Of a stretch of DNA of 32,933 bases, positions 20,494 through 31,095 are shown piece after piece. Where the stretch lies: the NCBI RefSeq assembly GCF_001039355.2, contig NW_019776024.1, positions 736,046 through 768,978 on the forward strand. The letters run 5' to 3'. The stretch comes from Lingula anatina (lineage: Eukaryota; Brachiopoda; Lingulata; Lingulida; Lingulidae). The stretch's first letter is position 1; every line of letters starts with the position of its first letter. The translations under genes and the position numbers were made by a program. Under the pieces are notes generated by a model, which was given only the letters and a program-made list of their open reading frames with translations, made no database searches and had not been told where the DNA came from.

Positions 20494-22887
20494 TGTACCC
20501 TTGACTTTTTTGCACTCAGATTTTTTCTTGCTACATAAAAAATTGATATTTCTCATTCTTCATATATTTCTCTAATATTCTAATACTTCTCTTTAGAAAA
20601 AATCGATGGTTTTGACATCGGTCTTTACATCAGAAAATTAACTTCCATCCTCAAAGGCCCCTCCATCTTCTCAAATATCTACAAATGCCACAACTTTTTT
20701 GTCAGAAGAGCCGCAGTTTCGAGGGCTGCTGACATAAGCCTCATATTACCCATAGTCCCTCAGCCTTTCAACGTCCCATAGAAAACCAGCCAACAATACC
20801 GTGGACAATACCACCCCTCCAGCCAATGACACCAGCAATATTACATATGAATACCTCAGCAAATGTTTTATACTCCAAAAATGCCCTACATTATACAAGC
20901 TTTACACAGATCTCTATTTACCAAGCCAAGTGGTAATAGATTTATGTCTTGCTAGATTTTACCACCAGGTCAGGGGTATTAGGAGGCCAAGAATGAATCC
21001 AGCGCGCCCAGACAGTGGAGGTTATGGAGGTTAAGGCATAAGCTACAGTGTGGGTCAATAAGATATACAGCCATACCATGACCCAAGGCAGGCCATGGAA
21101 TACAATCTCCATGTTGTAGCGAGGGACCGGGCTCTGCATACAAATGAAGTGGGCTAGTCGCTATGTTTACTTGTTCACCTGAGAACCAGCAGTCTGGCTG
21201 CATGGTAACCACATGGTGTTAAGTCTATGTAGAACTCTTCCTCCACTTCACAATAATACCTTCTACAATAACAATGTAACTCAATACAATGCCTACGTGG
21301 TATATCATGGATTGGTGGAGACAGCCTCGAGTGGGTGGGGAGGGAGGGAGGAAGAAGAAGGACGAGATAATAACACGACAGAGCCAGCAGAGCTGATCTA
21401 TCTACACCTGTAGTTACGATCCCCCGCTAAAAGCATCACACACACAAACCACTGTTGCCAAAAGGAAATTTAACTTCTCCCCTTCACGAACAACAGTTCT
21501 CCACGTTTCATTTTGTGCCATATCAGATGTGAAGTGGGCATTTACTATCCGAAATCAATGAAGCCTGGCTTGGGTCAATATTTGGCCTGGCTGGTTGGAA
21601 GCCAGGGGCTGTTTACATTGGATAACTTTTGTTAACTGTCTAGACGGTCAGGTAAATGAATGAGGCCAAAAGTCGGCCGAAAGGCTGGCTAAGGACAACT
21701 GGCCTGATGACCCATAGCGATTAGACTAAGGCCAGTTAGGTGAAACATTTCATTATCTGTTGTCTAATACATGTCCATGTGTCATTATATATCTGTATGT
21801 GTGTGTGGTGTCTGAATTTATAGTGGAGAGTTGCTGATATTTTGTTATCTTCCAAGACTTTATGTATAGTAGATTACATTTTGGAATAGTCTTTCAGTTT
21901 GGCCAAATATCTAAATTTATTAGCTGACCACTATGTTTTAATTTTATTTCGGTCCATTCAGTTTTATCCCATTTTGTTCTTTTTCATGATTTATTACAAT
22001 TAGTCTAAATGTTCAATTAAATCTAGACCATAAATTTGAAAGGCAAAAATCCAGTGCCAAGAAGGTATCATTCCTGTGGTCATTGACCCCCCTTTCCCGC
22101 CTCCTCATCACACTGACCCCTCAATGGACATACTGACCACTCAGTGTTTTTATCCTCTGGTGACCCTAACTAATGAAACCCAGACTAAACTGTCTCTGTA
22201 TTCAGGCCTGGTGGAAGTGCAGCCAGTGTAATGGGTTCCAGACATGGGGTCCAGTAGAGACTAGCCAACACCAACTGGTCAATAAACTTTCCCAATTTGG
22301 TGTCATAAACTCAGCGACTATTTGCTCCATTATTCGTCTACCCTGCAGTAATACATTCATTTACTTGTGTCTAGCTTTAAACTAATATGTACGAGCCCTG
22401 GAAATTGAACTTAAATCTCCTCTCAGACATTGATTACCCTGACAGTCTAGGTTATCTTCGGTTGATGATCTAGTTGTGTGTAAATATCTACTCATACTCT
22501 TTTATAGAGTTAGAATGGTGGGAAATCACACTCAGGGTATCATTGACCACACAATCAGAACAACAAAATTATAAAATCAAATAAAACAGCTACTCCTGAC
22601 TTGCATTTTTTTTCCAGTGGTCAGTTTTTCCCCTGTCCCTTTCCTGGAACTCCTTCCAAAACACGCCACATTAATTATCCTCCTTTCTCCCCCTTTTTTA
22701 CATAACAAATAAGCTGCCCATGTTTTCCCTGCCATTCATTTGTGGGTTTTTTTTTCTCTATGCCAACCAGGTATGTAGGCTTTGTGTTCAGTAATCAGAA
22801 TACAAACACCATTGATGATATGGTTAGAATTGTTGTGGTCAGGACCGAGTCAGAGCAATTCTACCTTGTATAAAAACATCTACTGGC

Positions 22888-23166
22888 CAGTTTTAATTAT
22901 CAAATACTACAACATGTATTGTAGTTTTCATTATCAAAAATTAGTAGTTTTCATTATCTGATAATAGTTTTCATTATCTGATAATAGCAGTTTTCATTAT
23001 CAAAAACTAGTAGTTTTTTTTCTCTAATACTAATAGTTTTTATTGTTAAGTACTAGTAGTTTTCATTATCTATTGCTAGTAGTTTTCATTATCATATACT
23101 TGTAGTTTTTATTATCATATTCTAGTAGTTTTCATTATCAAATGCTCGTAGTTTGTATTATCAAAT
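22888..23166 (+). repeat. Minisatellite of about 23 bp, roughly 12 units
   Basis: Degenerate units of TAGTAGTTTTCATTATCAAA and variants repeat across the interval, with TTTTCATTATC the most stable part. Spacing varies from about 20 to 33 bp. Confidence 0.85.
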
Positions 23167-23764
23167 TTGTTAGCCAAAGTACATATACAATTTACTAAAT
23201 ATACATCAGCGATATCATACTGGGATCAGGTTATTTTAAGCCTTTTTTTTAAATAAAATAGATCACAGTAATAAAGATCTAAACTGAAATGAATATAAAG
23301 ACTTCAACAGTTCATCTATAATTAAAAAGAAATAATTTTTTTTTCACCCCACTACAAGATTGCATAGGGTATTGACCTCGGCACTTTTCTTACATAAATA
23401 TTTCAATCCTGTGACCAGTATATTTTCACATCCACTTTGATTTTCAACCATATAGGAGAGAAGTTCCAGGAAAAAAAAAACAGATAACACACAAACTGTG
23501 AGGTTAAATAATTCAGGTTTTGGCCTACATATACAACCTGCAGCAGCAGGGCGGTGATTAAGCCATCTCATCTTATAAATACTAAATTGCATAGACTTTC
23601 TTTTTCTTTAATGATACAGATTTTAAAAATTAAAGGGATAACAACTGGTCATTTTGGCCAAAAAATATATATTCCTAGGGTAAACAACAATTTTTTAACC
23701 AATGGTTAATGAATCCATTTCTACATTCAATAGTCCCTAGTTTTTCTAGAAAGTTTGCTTTTTT

Positions 23765-23790
23765 GTAATAATCTCTTAAGAGATTATTAC
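23765..23790. repeat. 26-bp perfect palindrome without a loop
   Basis: The half GTAATAATCTCTT is followed at once by its exact reverse complement AAGAGATTATTAC. No flanking transposon or open frame explains it. Confidence 0.9.
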
Positions 23791-23999
23791 AGATTATAGC
23801 CATCTATGGAGGTCACATGGTCAGAAGACAAGCACAGATTTTAGAATAATTGCTTTAAATGCCATTTATGGTAGTGAAATAGAATATATTATATTTCCTT
23901 GGGTTGTTTACAATGTTTTTATTGTGATATATACTAGTAGATTTCATATGAAGAGTTGTCATCCCATTAACCGAAAGATGTCCTTTCTGTTACTAGAGT

Positions 24000-24030
24000 A
24001 TATATATATATATATATCATATCATATCAT
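24000..24030 (+). repeat. (AT)n microsatellite with CATAT pentamers
   Basis: A short TA run continues as three ATCAT-type pentamers. Confidence 0.85.
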
Positions 24031-24150
24031 TTCAAGTCTGTTTTAAACAAAAACAAAAATATTAAAGCCCTCTGTATTATAGACAGATTTTAACTGAAAA
24101 TATTCAGACAGCATAACTAAAGTTTAATGAGGGCATGAATGGATGCTAAA

Positions 24151-24317
24151 ACCTCAGATCTTATGCCTTGTATAAGACCCTCTAACATCAGATCTCATGC
24201 CTTTGTACAATACCCTCTGACATCAGATCTCATGCCTTGTACAAGACTCCCTGACGTCAGATCTTATGCCTTGTACAATACCCTCTGACATCAGATCTCA
24301 TGCCTTGTACAATAACC
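24151..24317 (+). repeat. Tandem repeat of about 34 bp, 5 units, ending near an N
   Basis: Units follow CTCTGACATCAGATCTCATG then CCTTGTACAATACC. The fourth unit has ACGTC where the others have ACATC, creating a perfect CRE palindrome TGACGTCA at 24252-24259. An N at 24319 directly follows, so the true copy number may be larger. Confidence 0.9.
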
Positions 24318-26029
24318 TNGAGCATGTTTTGCTGTCTCTATGCAATCTCTGTCAAAGCCTGACCTCGACACAGCAAAATATGTTTTTACAAAAATCTAAT
24401 TTCTGGTGAAAACAGCTAGAGCAATCATAAATTGTATTTCCCAGTTTTCACTTCAACTTCATTCACTAGTGACATGAGGTCATGGAATGTCACAAACAAA
24501 AGGTTGGAGCTATATAATACCACTGGTAAAAGGTGGGGTCAGGCTTTATTAAACTGGAGACTGGGGTGTAAAATTGGGGGAGGGAGGTCATTTTTGATGA
24601 AGCTGACCAATGTCTTAATGGTTAAACCTAATAATGCCCTGCAATTGGTTAATACCCTATCTTGTAAATGTAAGCATCTCTGTAATACTTATACTATGTT
24701 GATAGATTTGGACAATAATTGAACAATTTTGTCAGTATACCACAAATGTACCTTTGCGTACTTCACAAGTATACACTCAGCTGGTTCTAGCCTGTATAAT
24801 CATTTCTACCATTTTAAGGTGGTAATCCTTTTTTCTCTCTCATAGCATGGTGTGACCTTTATTTTAATGTCTCGATTTCCCACGTACATTACGTCCCCTT
24901 TTTATGATCACCTACATGACGCTTATGTCATTTTGTACTATATCATCCTACCTAATTAGGGTTTTCTGTGTAAAATGCTCATAACATTTATGTGTGAAAC
25001 TGGATACTTTAGTGAAGTAAGAAAAAACAGTTATCTACTGAAATAAAAAAAGAAAATAGTCTAAATAATCCTTTTTGATACAAAAGAGAAAAAACACACA
25101 AATAAAGAAGCATGAAGGAGTCCTTCAATTGCGAGTGATCAAGTTGTGTAGTGACACCATAGAGGCTGGAACATTATGTATCACGCCATAATGAGAAAGG
25201 TTGATGGTTTCACATTTCTAATCACGCTCAAGCTCGGTTGACCGTATGACAGGCTTCCCCCCGCTTTTCTGATTCACCTGTCCATTACAGGTGTGCACAC
25301 AAACTCATTACATTAACTGGCACAAGTCACAGACCAAAAAAACGTCATAACAGGTCCGACTGGCCCAGCCATTAAAAAACTAAGACAAAGTCCTGTGTCC
25401 CTGTGTGACATTTAATGAGAACAGGAGGCCTCGGAGATGCCACGTTTCAACCAGATTCATTATCATACACCAATTTCAAATCACGAAGCAAGGAAAAGTC
25501 TTTTCAAATGCGTGTGCACCATCCGTTCTAGACCACGTGGCCATATTCATGTATGCATGTCATCTTCATAACCTGTGCAAACTAAGCCAATTTTATCAGA
25601 CACAGTGAACCAGCAGGCAGCTCCAACAAAATATCACGCAAAATACCACGCTTAGAAGCCTGGGGAAAGAAAAGAAGGACAAAAAAAAAAGGAAAAAAAG
25701 CACACTGGACCTTAATAATGATTTGTATGACAAAGGAGAGGTTGAACAAATAACCTGGTCCTCTGATGATGTCAAGTGCTGCAGCTGCTCACTAGTAATG
25801 GTTTTGTTATCACTCTGCCCTAGCTACATGGCTGCATGCACGACCAAGCACACATACACACGACGACATGCACAACAGCTTTTCTACACAAACATGTATT
25901 CGTGCACGCAAACGCACACCCAAATATTGTTGAACTGAAACAAATCTACAGTTATGGCTTTACTGTTTAAACTATTTGTTTTTGTTTTTTTTTTTCATAT
26001 TTTAAAACAATACTTTGATGGTAAAACAC

Positions 26030-26176
26030 TGATACAATGTGATATTTTCAAAAAAAAAAATAAATACAATGTGATATTTTCAAAAAAACATTGATAAAAT
26101 GATATGATAAAAAAAAACATTGATACAATGTGACATTTTCCAAAAAACATTGATACAATGTGATATTTTCAAAAAA
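26030..26176 (+). repeat. Tandem repeat of about 30 bp, 5 units
   Basis: Units of TTGATACAATGTGATATTTT followed by CAAAAAAACA, with variable A-run lengths. The third unit is the most altered. Confidence 0.85.
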
Positions 26177-26585
26177 TCAGCAACATGTAGTGGCTAAACT
26201 GGCTGACATTCAAATTAGAGCTAAGAACATTCTGGAAATAACCAGCTGAATTTGCGTGGCATCATTATCTTGAAAACAGACAAAGACAACTGGAAACATG
26301 ATTCATATTTAGAAGAAAAAAACATGTTACACAACTGCCTACAATTTAATACTTGATCAAAATTATTAGCCGCAAACTTTCTAGAACTGGAAACCCTATT
26401 ATCTGTTTGGCCAATTTCCTCCTTGAGAAGTCAACAGCTCTCAGCTAGCATGCCATCTCCTCAGGAACATCTGAGGCCTGAAGGCACAAACCTGGCCTCC
26501 AATTTCTGGCAAAAAAATAACAAAAAGTATTTCATAAGAGGCAAATAATTGGTGTCAAAATAGATCCTGATTTATTTTTGTTCCT

Positions 26586-26604
26586 CCCCCCCCCCCCCCC
26601 CCCC
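26586..26604 (+). repeat. Poly-C tract (19 C)
   Basis: A C homopolymer without recognisable MITE flanks. Confidence 0.9.
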
Positions 26605-28481
26605 AGCAACATGTCACCTTCACCTTTTGCATTTATTCAAATAGAGTTCCCGCGTCAATCTTTAAAACTCTGATTGGTCAGAATAAAATCCACGTCTACT
26701 CTCTCCATTTGGCCCCTTATTGCATGATCTTCAATTTCTATGGTTTTTTCAAAAGCAGGCTGAATATAGCACACAATATATATTTCAGTCCTATCATGAT
26801 TATAACTAATTGAGAAATTCATCCGGTGTCAGGCCTTCTTTTTCATTATTCAACCACTTAGCCCTTCCTTGCAACCCACACATTATCCAAGCTTGTTCTA
26901 CTGGCCTCATATGTGCTCTCATCCTTAGTGGCTTTGAGTGCAAGTTGTTGGGGCAAAGTACTCCGTAAAACTGATTTTAATCCAGATTCCATTTATTTAT
27001 TCATGCTAAAAACAACTATCAAAACATCTTTCGGGTCACGTTTTGAAAGATTGGTCTTGCCAACCAAAGAAGCAATTAATTAGTAATTTGGAAACAAAAT
27101 TTATCAAAAATGTTTTTGAGAAATTTTATCTAATTTACATAATGATGTCATTTTCTAGACTACAAAAATTCGGTTTGTGAAGCTAACTGGGGCATGAGGA
27201 AAAATACTTAGTCTCATTAATAATTAATATTCTCTGGCTCAACTTTTCAAACTATTAGCACATTATTACTATTAGAACATTATTTCAACAAACAGGAAAG
27301 AAAATGATTTTCACATGCAATGGAGATAATCCTCATGGAGATAATCCTCAAGAATTCACACCCAAAGCTACATGTATCACGGCACATAATTACAGGTGTC
27401 ATTTAAGGTAAAATCTACCTTTTTCCCAAAGATGAAAACAACACAGACAATTTCAAATTTGATCATTCTAACTGTTTTTCAATAAAAAAAGAACATGATC
27501 CAGCTGTCCATTTAAGATCAAAGATGGTTTAAAGTATTTTTCTTCTGTATTAATTACTACTTCAATTTTGTGAACACTGGCTATTACATCCATAATTTAA
27601 AGAAGTCAGAAAATAGTCTTTTACATTATATTTTAGTCCTCAACAGATCTTCATTACCCTTGTTTTATTTCAAATCCACTGATCTTTTCTATAAAAAATA
27701 GCTTAAACTGTACATACAATCCTTATCACTGCCATATAACTATAGTTATTTCAACCTAGTAATAAATATCTTGCAATATTCCAACAAAAACCGATATTGT
27801 TATCTTAACAATTTATAACAGAATTGCTGACACGCCATCTCGATGGGATCAAGATTCAGAAAAACAAAATTTACATTAAAAAATTAATTTGGAACATGTT
27901 ATTATAAATAAGTCCCTCATTGTATAATATAATTTCATACAGGCCTGTCCCATTTCCAGGTAAACTTCTAGCATGATACTATCTATTCAAAGTTGGAACA
28001 TAAATAATTTGTTATCTACTTTTCCTATGACCCTTAATGGTAAAGTAAGAATGAGAAGGAGGGGTGGGGGGCACTGCCATGACATGTGACTCATACAACC
28101 GGGTCAAGGGTCACAGATTAAAAACTTTATCAAATGTTTTATTTCATAAAAATTTAAAGTTGATATTTTTAAATGTACACTATCAAGGTTATGCTTAGTT
28201 TCATTCAAAATCCTACATTGCAAAGTGTGATAGATTAATCAACTTTGTGAACTCAACTTCAAGTGGACAAAATGAGCGTATACGAACAAAACTTGCTATT
28301 TCAATTTGTTCTAATTGATCTTACGCTGCATTCGTGGGATTTCTGCCATCCAATCTCACATCATGCAACCAGGTTCTTCCCTTCCACACCTCCCTCCCTT
28401 TATGTTGTCATGAAAATTAAAAACAAACTATTGATTTATCCACTATATTTATTGCGAAAAAGCTTCAAATCACAGAATGGA

Positions 28482-28487
<6 letters not shown>

Positions 28488-28519
<32 letters not shown>
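28488..28519 (+). repeat. (CT)n microsatellite
   Basis: About 16 CT units. The open frame reading into it is not supported as a gene. Confidence 0.95.
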
Positions 28520-28521
<2 letters not shown>

Positions 28522-29074
28522 AGCAACATTCAAGAACAGAGTAGAGGCTTGGAATTTTACACTATTCAAACACTTCTAAGAACTTCCACTTTAATAAGCA
28601 AAAAAAATGGATGATATTTTATTCTAAAAGCTAGAGAGTAAAGAAAAAATACCTGCAAAGACTGCAGTTCGATCATTCGTGCATAATTTCAGTTTCCAGA
28701 GATATAAAAAAGTCATTGTCACTGCGTATTACATAACTGAATGACGAGGGTGATATCTAATGTCTTCATGGAAATCCTACAGCCAGCCTTGCAGTAACTG
28801 TGTTTCACAAAATACTACCTAGGCTGTGCATGCTATCTATTGTCACGATTCCTCAGCACAACTCTAGGCTGGTTGACGTTTTACCACGGGGTATATTATT
28901 ACAACTACACAGAAAAGCGGGCTTGAGGTTTTCCTGGACTGCCAGACATATACTGACAGACATTAACAAGAAGCCACAAACTATTCTTGTCTTCTCTAAG
29001 TGAAATTGTGGAAAATAAACCTGTAAGAGTGTAGTTGCACCTTGGAATGTGATTCCTTAAAACTGTGCTAGATG

Positions 29075-29105
29075 CCCCCCCCCCCCCCACCCACACACAC
29101 ACACA
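29075..29105 (+). repeat. Poly-C tract joined to a (CA)n run
   Basis: Fourteen C followed by ACC and a short CA run, the same arrangement as at 10729-10764. Confidence 0.9.
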
Positions 29106-29178
29106 CTCCTTAAAATTTGTTTTAATTAAATCAATGATCATGATTAAAAGAAAGGCATGGATATTTTATGAAAATTCT

Positions 29179-30047
29179 GTAATTTATCTTTTAAAAGATT
29201 ATTTTTCATTGACATCTCCCCTGCAACCTTTGAAAATGTATGTAATGGTTTTCAAACAACAACACTACTTGATTTCCCTAAATCTAAACCAAACCCTGTT
29301 TTCCAAGCAAATTTCAATGTAAATGAAGGTAAACAAGATCCACATTTCCATTAAGAATTGTTTACAAATGAATCCAGGGAAAAGGCACCAATGAAACAGA
29401 ATTTCAACATAAAATCTAGACAATGACTATCATGTTTCTGACCCGTTTCATACAAATATAAATATATATTAATTTTATGTGGTGAATTCTGCCAGCCGTC
29501 ACTAAATAATGACCACTTGCAAAATGTCCACTGGGCCAATCCTTTTATGAAACGTGATCAGATGATGACCGCTACCTCCATGTTTCTTTCTTTTTCCCAC
29601 AAAGCAATGACNGTAATTTATCTTTTAAAAGATTATTTTTCATTGACATCTCCCCTGCAACCTTTGAAAATGTATGTAATGGTTTTCAAACAACAACACT
29701 ACTTGATTTCCCTAAATCTAAACCAAACCCTGTTTTCCAAGCAAATTTCAATGTAAATGAAGGTAAACAAGATCCACATTTCCATTAAGAATTGTTTACA
29801 AATGAATCCAGGGAAAAGGCACCAATGAAACAGAATTTCAACATAAAATCTAGACAATGACTATCATGTTTCTGACCCGTTTCATACAAATATAAATATA
29901 TATTAATTTTATGTGTGGTGAATTCTGCCAGCCGTCACTAAATAATGACCACTTGCAAAATGTCCACTGGGCCAATCCTTTTATGAAACGTGATCAGATG
30001 ATGACCGCTACCTCCATGTTTCTTTCTTTTTCCCACAAAGCAATGAC
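29179..30047 (+). repeat. Near-identical duplicate of about 434 bp on both sides of a single N
   Basis: Copies at 29179-29611 and 29613-30047 start GTAATTTATCTTTTAAAAG and end AAAGCAATGAC. The only clear difference is a 2-bp GT length change (ATGTGGTG against ATGTGTGGTG). A lone N at 29612 joins them directly. This fits two haplotypes or overlapping contigs placed end to end. Confidence 0.92.
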
Positions 30048-30256
30048 AAAATGACCGTTGAACTGACCTGGCATTTGCAAAGGCGTTCCCTGGAAGCTCT
30101 TTTTTTTTATGATAAAAGCAGCATTTGTAACCGATGCAGGTAGTCACAGTATTTCATGATACCACGGGTAAAATCATCCTCGATTACGTGCGTTGTCTGA
30201 AGCTGGGGTGGTCCTTATTCTTACACAGCCATTGACGCTATCACTGTCCACCTAGC

Positions 30257-30758
30257 GGTCAAGCAGGCTAGTTCTCCGATGGTTCCAAACGCGGATAAAA
30301 ATGTCATTGGTCATTGTGGTGTTTACCTGGTGGAGCTAGCACTGGTCAGTAGGTCAGAAAATAATCCTCTGGCTGTCAGACCATTCTGTGTGTACTACCT
30401 GTAGTGGACCAGGGTCAGTTTGCGGCCATATCTGTGTACATTCTGGATAAGGGCTAAGCCAACCAACACTAACACCAAGGCTATCATGGGTCATGTGGTC
30501 TACACTGGATTACCCATTGTCCACCTTGGCTTAATTATAAATACTGACCAGGGTCATTCAGCGGTCACTCAGCGGTCAGTGGGGTGGGGCTTCTTGTTTT
30601 TGATTTTTTTTCTCTTTTTTATATGCCCATTGCTATCCCTTTCTGGTCTGGTCAAATCAATCTAGACTAAATATTTACACAGATGAAGTGGTCAAGATGC
30701 TGGTTGTGCTCTGGTCACTATGGCCATTTGAGTAACTATTGATTATGAGTGGAGGTCA
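30257..30758 (+). promoter_or_regulatory. Strand-biased cluster of 13 GGTCA half-sites
   Basis: GGTCA begins at 30257, 30309, 30344, 30352, 30413, 30489, 30552, 30563, 30574, 30650, 30690, 30713 and 30754. TGACC on this strand was seen once, at 30545. GGTCA is the core half-site of many nuclear receptors. It may instead be a decayed tandem repeat, since GCGGTCA recurs at 11-bp spacing at 30563 and 30574. Confidence 0.35.
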
Positions 30759-30925
30759 GCTAAGGGTTGCAGACAGGTAAGTCAGTGGCCAGTGTTAAAG
30801 ACTTTAATTATGAAATCATCTAGCTCTCTCAATCAAAGGACAAGTAAACAAGGCACTGGTTAAATTGGATGTTTATAATAGAATTATATTGAATATCACT
30901 ACAAAATTTCTTGGTTTCTACTTTA

Positions 30926-31095
30926 GGACTGTAGGCAGGGGGTGTTGGTGGTTGGGGGGGGGGGGGGGAGATAAAAAGAAAACACCTTTTAGCTGGAAAA
31001 GGTCCCCTCTGAATCAAAATTTGGTCTAGTGTGTTCTATGCAGTTCCTCAGGTTGATCTACTTTTTTCAGAAAGGTCTACTTTTTAAAGAGATTT
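30926..31095 (+). mobile_element. Poly-G MITE family copy E
   Basis: The copy begins GGACTGTAGGCAGGGGG, then has a G run at 30954-30968 followed by AAACACCTTTTAGCTGG, AAAAGGTCCCCTCTGAATC, AAAATTTGGTCTAG and CTTTTTTCAGAAAGGTC. The order matches copy C, and the right terminus is degraded. Confidence 0.6.

Larger units (their letters stand above)
18817..22887. other. Non-coding stretch with the inverted repeat and an N duplication
   Basis: Frames at 18938 and 20801-21413 were inspected and show no conserved domain. The 20600-21700 interval is less AT-rich than its surroundings. TGACC occurs four times at 22084-22165, echoing the GGTCA cluster near 30.5 kb. Confidence 0.5.
24320..28487. other. 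Non-coding stretch with one tandem repeat and a poly-C tract
   Basis: Beyond the 26030 array and the 26586 C run it shows no exon. A short local duplication of GGAGATAATCCTCA occurs at about 27322 and 27338. Confidence 0.55.

Noticed and set aside
29517-29756. Plus-strand frame containing an X, whose C-terminus equals that of 29065-29322
   Set aside because: It is created by the N-centred duplication and is an artefact, not a paralogous gene.
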